From: Streptomyces sp. SPB162 | Lineage (GTDB): Bacteria; Actinomycetota; Actinomycetes; Streptomycetales; Streptomycetaceae | Direction: 5' to 3' | Length of the DNA: 64,000 nucleotides | Assembly (NCBI RefSeq): GCF_029504575.1 | Contig: NZ_JAQFII010000001.1 | Location: 5,401,001-5,465,000 of the forward strand | In this document: positions 21,715 to 31,500 of the stretch, in pieces | Layout: each line of letters begins with the position of its first letter | Numbering within the stretch: the first letter of the stretch is position 1 | The notes under the pieces: model-generated | The model's input: only the letters and a program-made list of their open reading frames with translations | What the model was told of the DNA's origin: nothing | The model's database searches: none | Program-made: the position numbers and the translations under genes

Positions 21715-22721
21715 TCGCCGCCCAGCCGCATCACGTTGTCCTCGGTGACGGCCAGGTCTCCCGAACCCTCGACCAGCAGAGCGAATCGCGTGATCCCCGT
21801 CCGCTCCGAGGTGGCCGCCAGCCGGTCGGCGCAGATCCGCGCCGTGCCCACCGGGTGGAGATCGCAGAGCAACTCCGTGTAGCTGAGCGGATTCCGCATC
21901 GGGCGTGCGCTGCCGTCCACCGTCTGGTGGGCCGCGAGACCGCGCTGCAGCCAGCCGGGCATCGCCTTCACCAGGGCCTCGACCGCGTCCGCACGGCTGT
22001 CCGCGATCTGGACGACGCCCGCCGACACGTGCTCGGCCCCGGCCGCCGCGACGACCTCGGGCGCGAGCCCCGCGGCCCGCGCCGTGCGCTGCCAGAGCTC
22101 GACCATCCCGGCCTTCTCCTCGTCGCCGCAGTGCATCCCGAGCAGCATCGGCAGGCCACGTTCCGCGGCCAGCCGGACGGAGGTCGGGGACGTACACGCG
22201 ACGATGACCGGCGGGCCCGGCTCGTCCAGCTCGTCGGCGCGCGGTACGACGGGCACCTCGCGGAACGAGTAGCGCGGCCCGTCGGCCCCGACGCGGGGCT
22301 CGCGCAGCCAGCGCGTCAGCAGGTCGAGTGATTCCGGGAAGCCGTGCTCGAAGGCTTCGAGGCCGGCGCCGAAGACCTCCAGGTCCACCCAGGGGCCTCC
22401 CCGCCCGACGCCGAGGGTGAAGCGGCCGCCGGAGGCTATGTGCAGCAGGGCCGCCTGCTCGCCGAGGGCCACGGGGTGGGCGGTCGGCAACACGCTGACC
22501 GCCGTACCGACGCCGATGGTGCTGGTACGGCCCAGCAGAAACGCCGCGAGCGTCACGGCGGACGGGCAGACTCCGTAGGGAACGAAATGGTGCTCGGCCA
22601 GCCACACGGCGTCCAGCCCCGCGGACTCGGCCAGCTCCGCCGACCGGACCGCCCGGTGCAGCACCTCCCCCTGGCCCTGGCCGGGAAACTGAGCTGCGAG
22701 AACAAAAGTCCCAACGCGCAT
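21693..22721 (-). CDS. LLM-class flavin-dependent oxidoreductase
   Basis: The 342-residue protein is of the bacterial luciferase-like monooxygenase fold. Landmarks are the N-terminal GLDAVWLAEHHFVPYG (the WLAEHH motif is typical), SVLPTAHPVALGEQAALLHIASGGRFTLGVGRGGP and the C-terminal GITRFALLVEG. Such enzymes use FMNH2 or F420; the cofactor and substrate cannot be read here. The ATG at 22721 has a GAGGGAG stretch just upstream. The 186-bp divergent spacer contains a short inverted repeat (CGTGCC-AAA-GGCACG, 22759-22773) that could be an operator. Confidence 0.88.
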   Translation of the reverse strand: MRVGTFVLAAQFPGQGQGEVLHRAVRSAELAESAGLDAVWLAEHHFVPYGVCPSAVTLAAFLLGRTSTIGVGTAVSVLPTAHPVALGEQAALLHIASGGRFTLGVGRGGPWVDLEVFGAGLEAFEHGFPESLDLLTRWLREPRVGADGPRYSFREVPVVPRADELDEPGPPVIVACTSPTSVRLAAERGLPMLLGMHCGDEEKAGMVELWQRTARAAGLAPEVVAAAGAEHVSAGVVQIADSRADAVEALVKAMPGWLQRGLAAHQTVDGSARPMRNPLSYTELLCDLHPVGTARICADRLAATSERTGITRFALLVEGSGDLAVTEDNVMRLGGDVLPQLA

Positions 22722-22907
22722 CGGTCACTCCCTCCTCTACCGGCACTAACGCTTGACACGTGCCAAAGGCACGGCCACCCGCCGCGATTTCATGATTTTC
22801 GGCAGCGGAAGGGGGCTTGGGGGCGAGATGGGAGGTACGTCCCGCTCGTCATCCGCCGCGTACCCTGGGACGAGCCGCTTCGATCCGACCGAACCGCGAG
22901 GTGTCCC

Positions 22908-23234
22908 ATGTCGCCGCGTCGAAACCACCCGCGCGGTGGTGACAGCCCCGCAGACCGTCCCGGGGAATCGGGTTCGGGCCGGGGTCTCGAGCGTACCGAG
23001 GCCTGGCGGGGCGAGGAGTGGTCGGTTCGGCCGATCGCCGGGAGTGCCGCGGGCAAGAGCTACCGCTGCCCGGGGTGCGACCAGGAGATCCCGCCCGCGG
23101 TCGGCCATTTGGTGGCCTGGCCGGAGTACGGCGGGGGTGTCGACGACCGCCGGCACTGGCACCGGGCGTGCTGGAACGCGAAGGACCGCCGCACCACGAG
23201 GGTGCAGCGGTCCCGTAACGCACCGCGCTACTGA
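22908..23234 (+). CDS. Small Cys/His-rich protein (putative zinc-binding)
   Basis: The 108-residue basic protein is conserved in Streptomyces, where it is often labelled ATP/GTP-binding, presumably because of GSAAGKSY. The clearer feature is a probable metal site: Cys54-x2-Cys57 (YRCPGC), His67, and His83/His85/Cys88 (RRHWHRACW). This looks like a treble-clef or HNH-like finger without obvious catalytic residues. The first 40 residues and the C-terminal tail are disordered and charged. Function is unknown. Confidence 0.75.
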   Translation: MSPRRNHPRGGDSPADRPGESGSGRGLERTEAWRGEEWSVRPIAGSAAGKSYRCPGCDQEIPPAVGHLVAWPEYGGGVDDRRHWHRACWNAKDRRTTRVQRSRNAPRY

Positions 23235-23248
23235 GCGCAGCGGCTCCG

Positions 23249-24143
23249 TCAGACGTCGCGCTTGGCCAGCACGGCGTAGGCGCCGCCCCAGGGCGATCGC
23301 CGTGATGATCGCGAGCAGCCCCAGCCCCGGCCAGCCGGTACTGGTGCCGCCGTCCATCGGGATGCGGTACAGGGACGCGAGTCCGTTGAGCGCCGAGTAC
23401 TTGATCAGGAAGTCGCGCAGCGGGTGCATGCTGTCGGCGAACATGAAGAGCGCGAGGATCAGCGGCAGCAGCACCACGCCCATCATGGCTGTGATCGCGC
23501 CCGCGGAGTGCCGCAGCAGGGTGCCGATGGCCAGCGAGAGCAGGCCGAGAAGCGCCACGAACAGACCGGCGCCGACGGTGGCTCCCAGCCACTGGCCCGC
23601 GTGGGCGACGACCTTGCCGGCCTCGATCGAACCCCGCATCGCCGAGTCGTCGAGGTCCGACTCCGGAACCCGCTGGCCCGACAGGGCCGCGGAGTTGATG
23701 AGCGCCGTGATCCCGCAGGCCGCGGTCGTCGTCACGAACGACACGCCGAAGAAGACGATGGCCTTGGCCGTCAGCACGCGGGAGCGGCTCGGGCAGGCGG
23801 TGAACGTCGTACGGATCATGCCGGTGCTGTACTCGGAGGTGACCACCAAAACGCCGAGGGTGATCACGGCGAGCTGGCCGAGCATCAGCCCGAACAGGCC
23901 GCCGCTGAGCAGCGGCGCCCCGACGTAGGCGTCCTGACTCATCGCCCACGTCACCAGCATGCCGATGCCGATGACGACGACGAGCATCACGCTGATCGTC
24001 CACACGGTGGAGCGCACCGTGCGGATCTTCGTCCACTCGGACTTCAGCGCGTGCGCCAGCGTGGTGTTCTGCACCGGGATCGGGGACGTGTACTGCTGGG
24101 CGTACGTGTAGGGGGCGCCGGGGGCGGGGACGGGGGCGGTCAT
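23249..24143 (-). CDS. ABC-2 type permease, frameshifted near its C-terminus
   Basis: Membrane partner of the ATPase at 24140-25474 (ATGA overlap). The intact frame has an N-terminal Pro/Tyr-rich segment, then HALKSEWTKIRTVRSTVW and six membrane segments with the family motif VLVVTSEYSTGMIR. Near the end, CTGGGGCGGC breaks the frame (+ strand CCCC at 23286-23289). Removing one base restores GGAYAVLAKRDV and a stop at 23249-23251, matching the neighbouring permease's end (LVLKNRDA) and giving 297 residues. As given, the frame runs on to 22746 through two other genes. Most likely a base-call error. Confidence 0.85.
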
Positions 24144-25474
24144 CGGGCGTCCTCGCTGTCGGACTTGTTGAGGCTGGGAGCGGCGGGGGGAGCCACGGGA
24201 GGCGCGGCCGGGGCGGCGGTGGGGGCCTGGTCGGCGGGCGCGGGGGGCGCGGCCGGCGGCTGCGCGGGTACGGCGGTGGTCGCCGCGTACGGCTGCGGCT
24301 GCTGCTGCGGCGGTAGGCCTGCGGGCTGCCGGCCGTACGGCTGGGCGTAGGGCTGGGCCGGCGGCTGCGCGTACTGCTGCTGCGGCGCCTGCTGCACCGG
24401 GGGCTGGCCCCAACCGCCGGGCGCCTGCTGCGGGTAGCCGGTCTGCTGGTACCCCTGCGGTGCGAACTGGCCTTGCGGCGGGTAACCGCCTTGCTGGTAG
24501 CCCTGCTGGTACCCCTGCTGCGGGTGCGGGGCGGCCGGCTGCAGTCCCTGGCGCGGGTCCTGCGTGGAGCGGTAGTCCACCGCGCCGCTCGTCATCCGCA
24601 TGTACGCCTCTTCCAGCGAGGCCTGGTGCGGCGAGAGTTCCCACAGGCGGACGTCGATCTCGTGCGCCAGGTCGCTGATCCGCGGCAGCTCCAGGCCGGT
24701 GACGCGCAGCGCGCCGTCCTGTTCGGGCTGCACGTGGCCGCCGGCCTCGCTGAGCGCCTTCGAGAGCTTCTCGCGCATCCCGGCGTCGTCGGGGGTGCGG
24801 ACCGTGGCATGCGCGGTGGAGTTGCGGTCGATGAAGTCCTTGACGCTCATGTCGGCGAGCAGCTGCCCGCGGCCGATCACGATCAGGTGGTCGGCGGTCA
24901 GCGCCATCTCGCTCATCAGGTGGCTCGACACGAAGACCGTGCGGCCCTCGGCGGCGAGCTTCCGCATGAGGTTGCGGACCCAGAGGATGCCCTCGGGGTC
25001 CAGGCCGTTCACCGGTTCGTCGAAGAGCAGCACCTCGGGGTCGCCCAGCAGGGCGCCCGCTATGCCGAGCCGCTGGCCCATGCCGAGGGAGAAGCCCTTG
25101 GAACGGCGCGACGCGACGTCCTGCAGCCCGACGACGCCGAGCACTTCGTCCACCCGGCGGGCCGGGATGCCGGACAGCTGCGCCAGGCACAGCAGGTGCT
25201 GGCGCGCGCTGCGGCCGCCGTGCACGGCCTTGGCGTCGAGGAGCGCGCCGACTCTGCGGGGGGCGTTCGTCAGCTTCCGGTACGGCTGGCCGCCGATGGT
25301 GACGTGCCCCGCCGACGGGTCGTCAAGGCCCAGGATCATCCGCATGGTGGTGGACTTGCCCGAGCCGTTCGGCCCGAGGAAGCCGGTCACGGCACCCGAT
25401 CGCACCTGGAACGACAGGTTGTACACAGCCGTCTTCGCGCCATAGCGCTTGGTGAGGCCCGTTGCCTCGATCAT
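24140..25474 (-). CDS. ABC transporter ATP-binding protein with long Gln/Pro/Tyr-rich tail
   Basis: The 444-residue protein has an ATPase domain with Walker A GPNGSGKS (residues 34-41), the variant signature SLGMGQRLGIA, Walker B VLLFDEPVNGLD and switch His in FVSSHLMSEMAL. This is the BcrA/NatA-like type found with the permease downstream. After about residue 315 the protein continues as some 130 residues of low-complexity Gln, Pro, Gly, Tyr and Ala with repeats such as QQGYQQGY and AQPYAQPYG. The neighbouring paralogue (26371-27402) has only a short Gly-rich tail. The ATG at 25474 has GAGGGG 5 nt upstream. Confidence 0.88.
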   Translation of the reverse strand: MIEATGLTKRYGAKTAVYNLSFQVRSGAVTGFLGPNGSGKSTTMRMILGLDDPSAGHVTIGGQPYRKLTNAPRRVGALLDAKAVHGGRSARQHLLCLAQLSGIPARRVDEVLGVVGLQDVASRRSKGFSLGMGQRLGIAGALLGDPEVLLFDEPVNGLDPEGILWVRNLMRKLAAEGRTVFVSSHLMSEMALTADHLIVIGRGQLLADMSVKDFIDRNSTAHATVRTPDDAGMREKLSKALSEAGGHVQPEQDGALRVTGLELPRISDLAHEIDVRLWELSPHQASLEEAYMRMTSGAVDYRSTQDPRQGLQPAAPHPQQGYQQGYQQGGYPPQGQFAPQGYQQTGYPQQAPGGWGQPPVQQAPQQQYAQPPAQPYAQPYGRQPAGLPPQQQPQPYAATTAVPAQPPAAPPAPADQAPTAAPAAPPVAPPAAPSLNKSDSEDAR

Positions 25475-25594
25475 GCTTGCCCCTCGCATTCAACCGGGGC
25501 ACGTGCCCCCGTGAGGTTTAGGAGGGTACAGGGGCATGAACGGTTCCAGCAGGGGTGTCCTTCCGGTACCCCTGCCGGTACGCTCCCATGTCGC

Positions 25595-26368
25595 CTACGC
25601 GTCGCGGTTCTTGAGGACCAGGTATCCGCCGAGCAGCGCGGCCACCACCCACAGCCCCATGATGCCCAGCCCGGCCCAGGGGCCGTACGGGACGTCGCTG
25701 TCGACGGGCTGCACCACCTGCATGATCTTCTGGCCGGCCTGGTCCGGCAGGTACTTGCCGACCTTCTTCACCACGGGTGCGTTGCCCAGGATGATGGAGA
25801 TGAGGAAGAAGAACGGCATGAGGATGCCGAGCGAGAGCATCGGGCTGCGGAACATCATGGACACGCCCGCCGAGAACAGGACCATCATCGTCATGTAGAG
25901 GCCGGCGCCGAACACCGCGCGCAGCACGCCGGGTGCGCCGATCGTGGTGCCGTGGTCGCCCAGCAGCGCCTGTCCCACGAAGAAGCAGATGAAGCTGGTG
26001 GCCATGCCGACGACGAACGCGAGACCCGTCGTGATCGCCATCTTCGCGAAGAAGAAGAGGCCGCGCTGGGGGACCGCGGCGAGCGAGGCCCGAATCATCC
26101 CGGTGCTGTACTCGCTGGTCACGACGAGGACACCGAAGACGATGAGCGCGAGCTGGCCCAGCCACAGGCCGGAGAAGCTCAGGTTGGTGGCGTCGAACGT
26201 GGCCCGGTCCTGCTCGCTGAGGGTGTGCCACTGACTGTTCGTGATCACGGCGAAGAGCCCGCTGATGACCAGGGTGACGAGCAGGGCGGCGACGAGGGTC
26301 CACACCGTCGAGCGGACCGTCTTGACCTTGGTCCACTCCGAGTGCAGGACCGCGCTGGGTGACGGCAT
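25595..26368 (-). CDS. ABC-2 type permease, second export system
   Basis: The 257-residue membrane protein is a paralogue of the permease at 23249. It shares the opening HSEWTKVKTVRSTVW and the motif VLVVTSEYSTGMIR, has six hydrophobic segments, and ends LVLKNRDA. The ATG at 26368 gives MPSPSAV and lies 2 nt after the stop of its ATPase partner. Substrate is unknown. The two systems stand in the same order and orientation, suggesting tandem duplication. Confidence 0.88.
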   Translation of the reverse strand: MPSPSAVLHSEWTKVKTVRSTVWTLVAALLVTLVISGLFAVITNSQWHTLSEQDRATFDATNLSFSGLWLGQLALIVFGVLVVTSEYSTGMIRASLAAVPQRGLFFFAKMAITTGLAFVVGMATSFICFFVGQALLGDHGTTIGAPGVLRAVFGAGLYMTMMVLFSAGVSMMFRSPMLSLGILMPFFFLISIILGNAPVVKKVGKYLPDQAGQKIMQVVQPVDSDVPYGPWAGLGIMGLWVVAALLGGYLVLKNRDA

Positions 26369-26370
26369 GG

Positions 26371-27402
26371 TCAGGAGTCCTTTCCGGTACGGGGGGCCTT
26401 GCCTGAGCCGTCGGTCCAGCCGGCGCCCCACTGCTGCGGTGCGCCTGCCTCGGGGCCGGGAACCGCTGCGTTCTGCTTCACTGCGACGCCCCCTCCGCCG
26501 CCGCCCGAGTGGTACTCCACCGAATCCGCGGTGAGCTGCATGAACGCTTCCTCCAGCGAGGCCAGCTGCGGGCTCAGCTCGTGCAGGACGAGTTGGTGGC
26601 GGGCGGCCAGCTCGCCGATCTGCGCCGCGTCACCGTCCTGGATCTCGAACGCGCCGTCCTGCATCACCACCGGGGTGATGTTCGCGGCTGCCAGCGCGTC
26701 GCGCATCTTCTCCGGGTCGGGAGTCCTGAGCCGGACGAACGAGCGGGAGTTCTTCTCGATGAAGTCGGCCATCGAGGTGTCGGCCATCAACCGGCCGCGG
26801 CCGATGACGATGAGGTGCTCGGCGGTCAGCGCCATCTCGCTCATCAGGTGGCTGGAGACGAAGACGGTACGACCCTTGGCGGCCAGGTCCTTCATGAGGT
26901 TGCGGATCCAGTGGATGCCCTCGGGGTCGAGCCCGTTGACCGGCTCGTCGAACATCAGGATCTCGGGGTCGCCCAGCAGCGCGGCCGCGATGCCGAGCCG
27001 CTGCCCCATGCCGAGCGAGAACCCCTTGGAGCGCTTGCGGGCGACGGACGTCAGCCCGACCGTCTCCAACACCTCGTCGACGCGGCTGACCGGGATCCTG
27101 TTGGACTGGGCCAGGCACAGCAGGTGGTTGTGTGCGGTGCGGCCGCCGTGCACGGCTTTGGCCTCCAACAGGGCGCCGATGTACTTCAGCGGCTCGTTGA
27201 GGTCCCGGTAGTGCTTACCGTCGATGAGGACACCGCCGCCGGTCGGCTTGTCGAGGTCCAGCATCATCCGCATGGTGGTGGACTTGCCCGCGCCGTTGGG
27301 CCCGAGGAAGCCGGTCACCACGCCGGGACGCACGGTGAACGTGAGGTTGTCGACAGCGGTCTTGTCCCCGTACCGCTTCGTGAGCCCCTGCAGTTCAATC
27401 AT
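26371..27402 (-). CDS. ABC transporter ATP-binding protein, second export system
   Basis: The 343-residue ATPase has Walker A GPNGAGKS (about residues 34-41), signature SLGMGQRLGIA, Walker B ILMFDEPVNGLD and switch His in FVSSHLMSEMAL. It is closely similar to the ATPase at 24140 through the catalytic domain but ends in a short Gly-rich segment (HSGGGGGGV) and a modest tail instead of the long Gln/Pro tail. It is coupled to the permease that follows. Confidence 0.9.
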   Translation of the reverse strand: MIELQGLTKRYGDKTAVDNLTFTVRPGVVTGFLGPNGAGKSTTMRMMLDLDKPTGGGVLIDGKHYRDLNEPLKYIGALLEAKAVHGGRTAHNHLLCLAQSNRIPVSRVDEVLETVGLTSVARKRSKGFSLGMGQRLGIAAALLGDPEILMFDEPVNGLDPEGIHWIRNLMKDLAAKGRTVFVSSHLMSEMALTAEHLIVIGRGRLMADTSMADFIEKNSRSFVRLRTPDPEKMRDALAAANITPVVMQDGAFEIQDGDAAQIGELAARHQLVLHELSPQLASLEEAFMQLTADSVEYHSGGGGGGVAVKQNAAVPGPEAGAPQQWGAGWTDGSGKAPRTGKDS

Positions 27403-27438
27403 GCACCCAACCTAATGTTCACCCGGACGTCCGTCACG

Positions 27439-27473
27439 CCGAAACCCCCATCCGAGGAGGACGGGGGTTTCGG
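27439..27473 (-). terminator. Hairpin terminator downstream of filP
   Basis: CCGAAACCCCC (27439-27449) pairs with GGGGGTTTCGG (27463-27473), and the stem extends inward with one mismatch. It lies between filP and the next minus-strand gene, so it most likely ends the filP transcript. Confidence 0.7.
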
Positions 27474-27515
27474 TGATGGGGCATCAGCGGGCTGGGTGGG
27501 CCCGCTCGATGGGGC

Positions 27516-28454
27516 TTACCTGCTCTGCTGCGCCGGGACGCCGCGGGAGATCGGCTCCTCGTCGGCCGGGCCGGTGGCCGCGGCCACCGCCGCACCGGTG
27601 AGGGTGGCCAGCATCTCGCGGACGTTGGTCAGCTGCGCGTTGATGCTGTCGCGGCGGTTGGTGAGCGCCGCCAGCTCCCGCTCGGACTCGCTGCGGATCC
27701 GGTCGGCCTTCGCGTTCGCGTCCGCGACGATGTCCTCGGACTGGCGCTGGGCCGTCTCGACCGTCTGGCGGGCGCGGCGCTCGGCGTCGGTACGGAGCTT
27801 CTCGGCCTCCAGGCGGAGCTGCTCGGCGCGGTGCTCGATCTCCGCCAGGCGCTTCTCGGCCTTGGCCTGGCGCGAAGCCAGGTCACGCTCGGACTGCTCG
27901 CGGCGCTTGGCCAGGTTGGTCTCGAAGTCGGCCGCGGCCTGGGCGGCCTTGGCACGGGTCTCCTCGAAGAGGGCGTCGGCCTCCTCGCGCTTGGCCTGGG
28001 CGTCCTTCTGGGCCTCGCCCCGCAGCTGCGAGGAATCGGACTTCGCCTTGTCGACGATCCGGGCGCCCTCGTCCTCGGCCTTGGACTTGCGGTCGGCCGC
28101 GAAGGTCTCGGCGTCGTTGCGCACCTGGTTGGCGGCGGACTCCGCCAGCTCACGGTGCTGCTCGGCCGCGCGGCGGGCCTCCTCACGAAGGTCCTTCGCC
28201 TCCTCCTCGGCGAGCCGGAGGATCTTCTCGACGCGGGCGCCGAGGCCGGCATACGACGGCTCGGCGTCGTTGACCTGCGCCTGCGCGTTCTGGGTCTCGA
28301 GGTGTAGCTCCTCGATCCGCTTCTCGAGGGCGGTGATCCGGGTCAGTGCGCTATCACGGTCGGCGACGAGCTTGGTGATGCGGTCGTCCACCTGACCGCG
28401 GTCATATCCGCGCCGAACGAGTTCGAAGCCGAAGGGGGAGGAGGTGTCACTCAT
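27516..28454 (-). CDS. filP: Filament-forming coiled-coil protein FilP
   Basis: The 312-residue protein starts with the short DivIVA-like N-terminal segment SPFGFELVRRGYDRGQVDDRI and continues as almost uninterrupted alpha-helical coiled coil, rich in Ala, Glu, Arg and Gln, to about residue 285. In Streptomyces FilP forms intermediate-filament-like networks at hyphal tips, interacts with DivIVA and Scy, and contributes to cell stiffness. It sits directly downstream of scy, as in S. coelicolor. The 103-bp gap to scy contains no gene. Confidence 0.95.
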   Translation of the reverse strand: MSDTSSPFGFELVRRGYDRGQVDDRITKLVADRDSALTRITALEKRIEELHLETQNAQAQVNDAEPSYAGLGARVEKILRLAEEEAKDLREEARRAAEQHRELAESAANQVRNDAETFAADRKSKAEDEGARIVDKAKSDSSQLRGEAQKDAQAKREEADALFEETRAKAAQAAADFETNLAKRREQSERDLASRQAKAEKRLAEIEHRAEQLRLEAEKLRTDAERRARQTVETAQRQSEDIVADANAKADRIRSESERELAALTNRRDSINAQLTNVREMLATLTGAAVAAATGPADEEPISRGVPAQQSR

Positions 28455-28557
28455 GGGGTTCCTGTCAATTCAGACCGGGTGAGGTGATAGAGGGAATCCT
28501 AGGGGCCCGGACGGCGTGTCACCGAGCCATTGCCTATTAGGTATGCAGAATGTCCGC

Positions 28558-31500
28558 TCAATCGAGTGGAGCATCGTCGTTGCGCTTGCCCCCCGAACGA
28601 GTGGTTCCGGCCCCCGCGCCGGCGGTCACCGCGTTCTTCCCGCCACCAGGGGCCTCGAATGACTCCAACGCCTCGAGGACGTCCTGGACACGGGAGATCT
28701 CGGCATTGATGTCCTGTCTGCGGCGCACCAGGATCTCCAGTTCGCGCTTCCCCTCGCTCACCGTACGCTCCGCCTCGGCCCGTGCCTCCCCCTTGACCCG
28801 CTCCGCTTCCCGCTCCGCGTCGGCCTTCTTCAGCTCGGCCTCCTTGAGCAGCCCCTCGGCCTTCTTCACGGCGGCGATCCGCACCTTGCTCGCCTCGGAC
28901 TCGGCCGTGGACTTGACCTCCTCGGCCTTCGCCTCGGCCTCGGTGAGCTGCTCGGTGGCGGCCTCGACCAGCTTGTCGACCCGCTCGCCGGCCGTCCGCA
29001 TCTGGTCGGAGGACTCCTTGCGGGCCCGCTCGTGCAACTCCTCGACCTCGGACTCGACGCGCGTGCGCAGTTCCTCGGTGCGTTCTCTTATCGACGTGGC
29101 GTCGCGGCGTGCCTCGGCGAGCAGGGTGTCCGCGTCCGTACGGGCCCGCTCCACCAGGCCGTTGCACTCCAGCGTCGCCTCGGCGAAGATCCGTTCGGCC
29201 TCGGCGCGGGCGGCGCCGACCATCGTGTCGGACTGCTCCTCGGCGGCCGCCCCGATCCGTACCGCCTCGGCCTGCGCCTTGGCGATCAGCTCGTCCGCCT
29301 GCTCGGCGGCCTCGCTGCGGCGGCGGTTGGCGTCCTCGCGGGCCTCGTCGCGGATCCGGTCGGCCTCCGCGCGGGTCGCCTCCGACTCGCGCTCGGCGGT
29401 GTCCAGCGCGTCCTTGGCGAGGATGCCGAGGCGCTCGGCCTCCTCGCGGGCCTTGTTGATCAGCTGGTCGGCCTGGCCGGCGGCCTCGGTACGGCGCCGG
29501 TTGGCATCGTCACGGGACTCCGTGCGCAGCTGCTCGGACTCCTCGATCGCCTCGGAAACGGTGCGCTCCGCCAGCGACTTGGCGGCGTCCGTCTCGTCCT
29601 TGGCCTCGCGGCGGATCCGCGAGGCGTCCTCGGCGGCCCGCTCCCGCTCGGAGTTGGCGTCCGCGTGCAGCCGGTCGGCCTCGCCCTGGGCCTCGGTGCG
29701 CAGCCGGTCGGCGGCGTGTTCCGCGGCGGAGCGCAGCCCGGCGATCTCCTCGGCGGCCTGCTCGTGCAGGTGCGCGACGGCGTCGCGGACCTGCTGGGCG
29801 GTCTGTTCGGCGGCGGCGACCAGTTCGGTGGCACGCGACTCGGCCTCGGCGACCAGCCGGTCGGCCTCGACCCCGGCCTCCTGGACCCGGGTGCGGGCCG
29901 TCGCGAGCAACTCCTCGCTCTCGCGGCGGGCCTGGGCGCGCTCCTGGTCCGCCTCGCCGCGCGCGGCCGCGAGCAGCTCCTCGGCCTCGCGGCGGCGGCG
30001 GGCCGCCTCCTCTTGGGCGGCGGCCAGCGCCTCGGCGGCTTCGGCGGCCGTCCGCTCGGCGGTCGCGGCGGCCTCCGCGCGCAGCCGGTCAGCGGTCTCC
30101 TGCGCCTCGGTGCGCAGCTGTTCGGCTTCGGTGGCGGCGTCGGTCCGCAGCCGCACCGCGATCGTCTCGGCCTCGGCGCGGGTATGCGACGCGTCGGACG
30201 CGGCCTCGTCCCGCAGCCGGACCATTTCCACCTCGGCCTGCTCCTGCAGGACCCGGACCCGCTCCGCGGTCTCGTTCCGCAGCCGTTCCGCCTCGTCGGC
30301 GGCCTCCCGGCGCAGTCGTTCCGCCTCGCCGCGGGCATCGCGCAGCGCCTGCTCGGCGGCGGCGACGCGCTGCTCGGCCTCCTCGCGCAGCCGCACCAGG
30401 TCCGCTTCGGCGTCGGCGCGCAGCCGCAGGGCGGTCTGCTCGGCCTCGTCGCGCTGCCGCCGCGCGTCGGCCTCGGCGTCATCCCTGAGCTGGCCGGCCT
30501 GCTGCTCGGCCTCGGCGCGCAGCACCTCGGCCTCGGCACGGGCCCGCTCCAGGGCCTCCTCGGCCTTCTTGTTCAGCGCGGAGGCACGCTCGGTGGACTC
30601 GGCCCGCATCCGGTCGGACTCGGTGGACGCGCCCTGGCGCATCTCGTCGCCGTCGGCCTTCGCCTTGGCCAGCAGGCCCTCGGCGGTCCTGGCGGCCTCC
30701 TCGATCTGCTGGACGGCCTCGCGGCGGGCCTCCCCGCGGATCCGCTCGCCCTCGGCGACCGCGTCGGCCCGCAGCTGCTCGGCCTCGCCGCGCAGCCTGC
30801 GCGCCTCCTCCTGCAGCTCGACGGTCTTGGCCCGGTACTCCTCGGTGTCGTCCTGCGCGGCGCCGCGCAGCTCCTGCGCGGACGCCTCGGCCTGGCCGCG
30901 CAGCCGCTCGGCCTCCGCCTCGGCCTCGCGACGGATGCGCTCGGCCTCCTCGGCGGCGGACCGGGTGGTGGACTGGGCGTCCTGGGACGCCTTCGTCAGC
31001 ACCTCCTCGGCGCTCCTGGCGGCCTGCGCCAGCTGCGCCGCGGCGTCCTCGGAGGCGGCTGAGCGCGCCTTCTCCTGCGCCTCGGCGCGGATCCGCTCGG
31101 CCTCGGCGAGCGCGTCGGCACGGACCTGCTCGGCCTCGGCCTTGGCGGCCTCCGACTCCTTGGTCGCCTCGGTGACCATGCGGGCGATCTCGGCGCGGGC
31201 GGTGCGGGTGCGCTGCTCGTTCTCCGCCTCGGCGGTGGACAGCCGCTTCGTGGCGGCTGTGTTGGCCTCCTCGCGCAGCCGCTCGGCCTCGGCACGGGCC
31301 TCGCGCAGCGAGTCGTCGGCCTCGCGCATCCGCTCCTGGGCGAGCCGGGTGAGCTCGGTGGCCTCCTGGCGGGCCGCGTCGGACTCGCTGAGGGTGGACG
31401 TGCGCAGCTGCTCGGCCTGGCTGCTGGCTTCCTGCGCCTGGTTGGAGGCCGCGTTCAGCAGGCGCTCGGCGTCGGTCCTGGCGCGCCGCAGCAGTTGCTC

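Noticed and set aside
22746..23248. Long C-terminal extension of the ABC permease (to 814 codons from an upstream start)
   Set aside because: It appears only because of the +1 base at the CCCC run, and it overlaps two well supported genes (21693 and 22908).
24473..26362. 629-codon + strand frame through the ABC transporter genes
   Set aside because: Both minus-strand genes beneath it have clear ABC motifs; the + frame is a compositional artefact.
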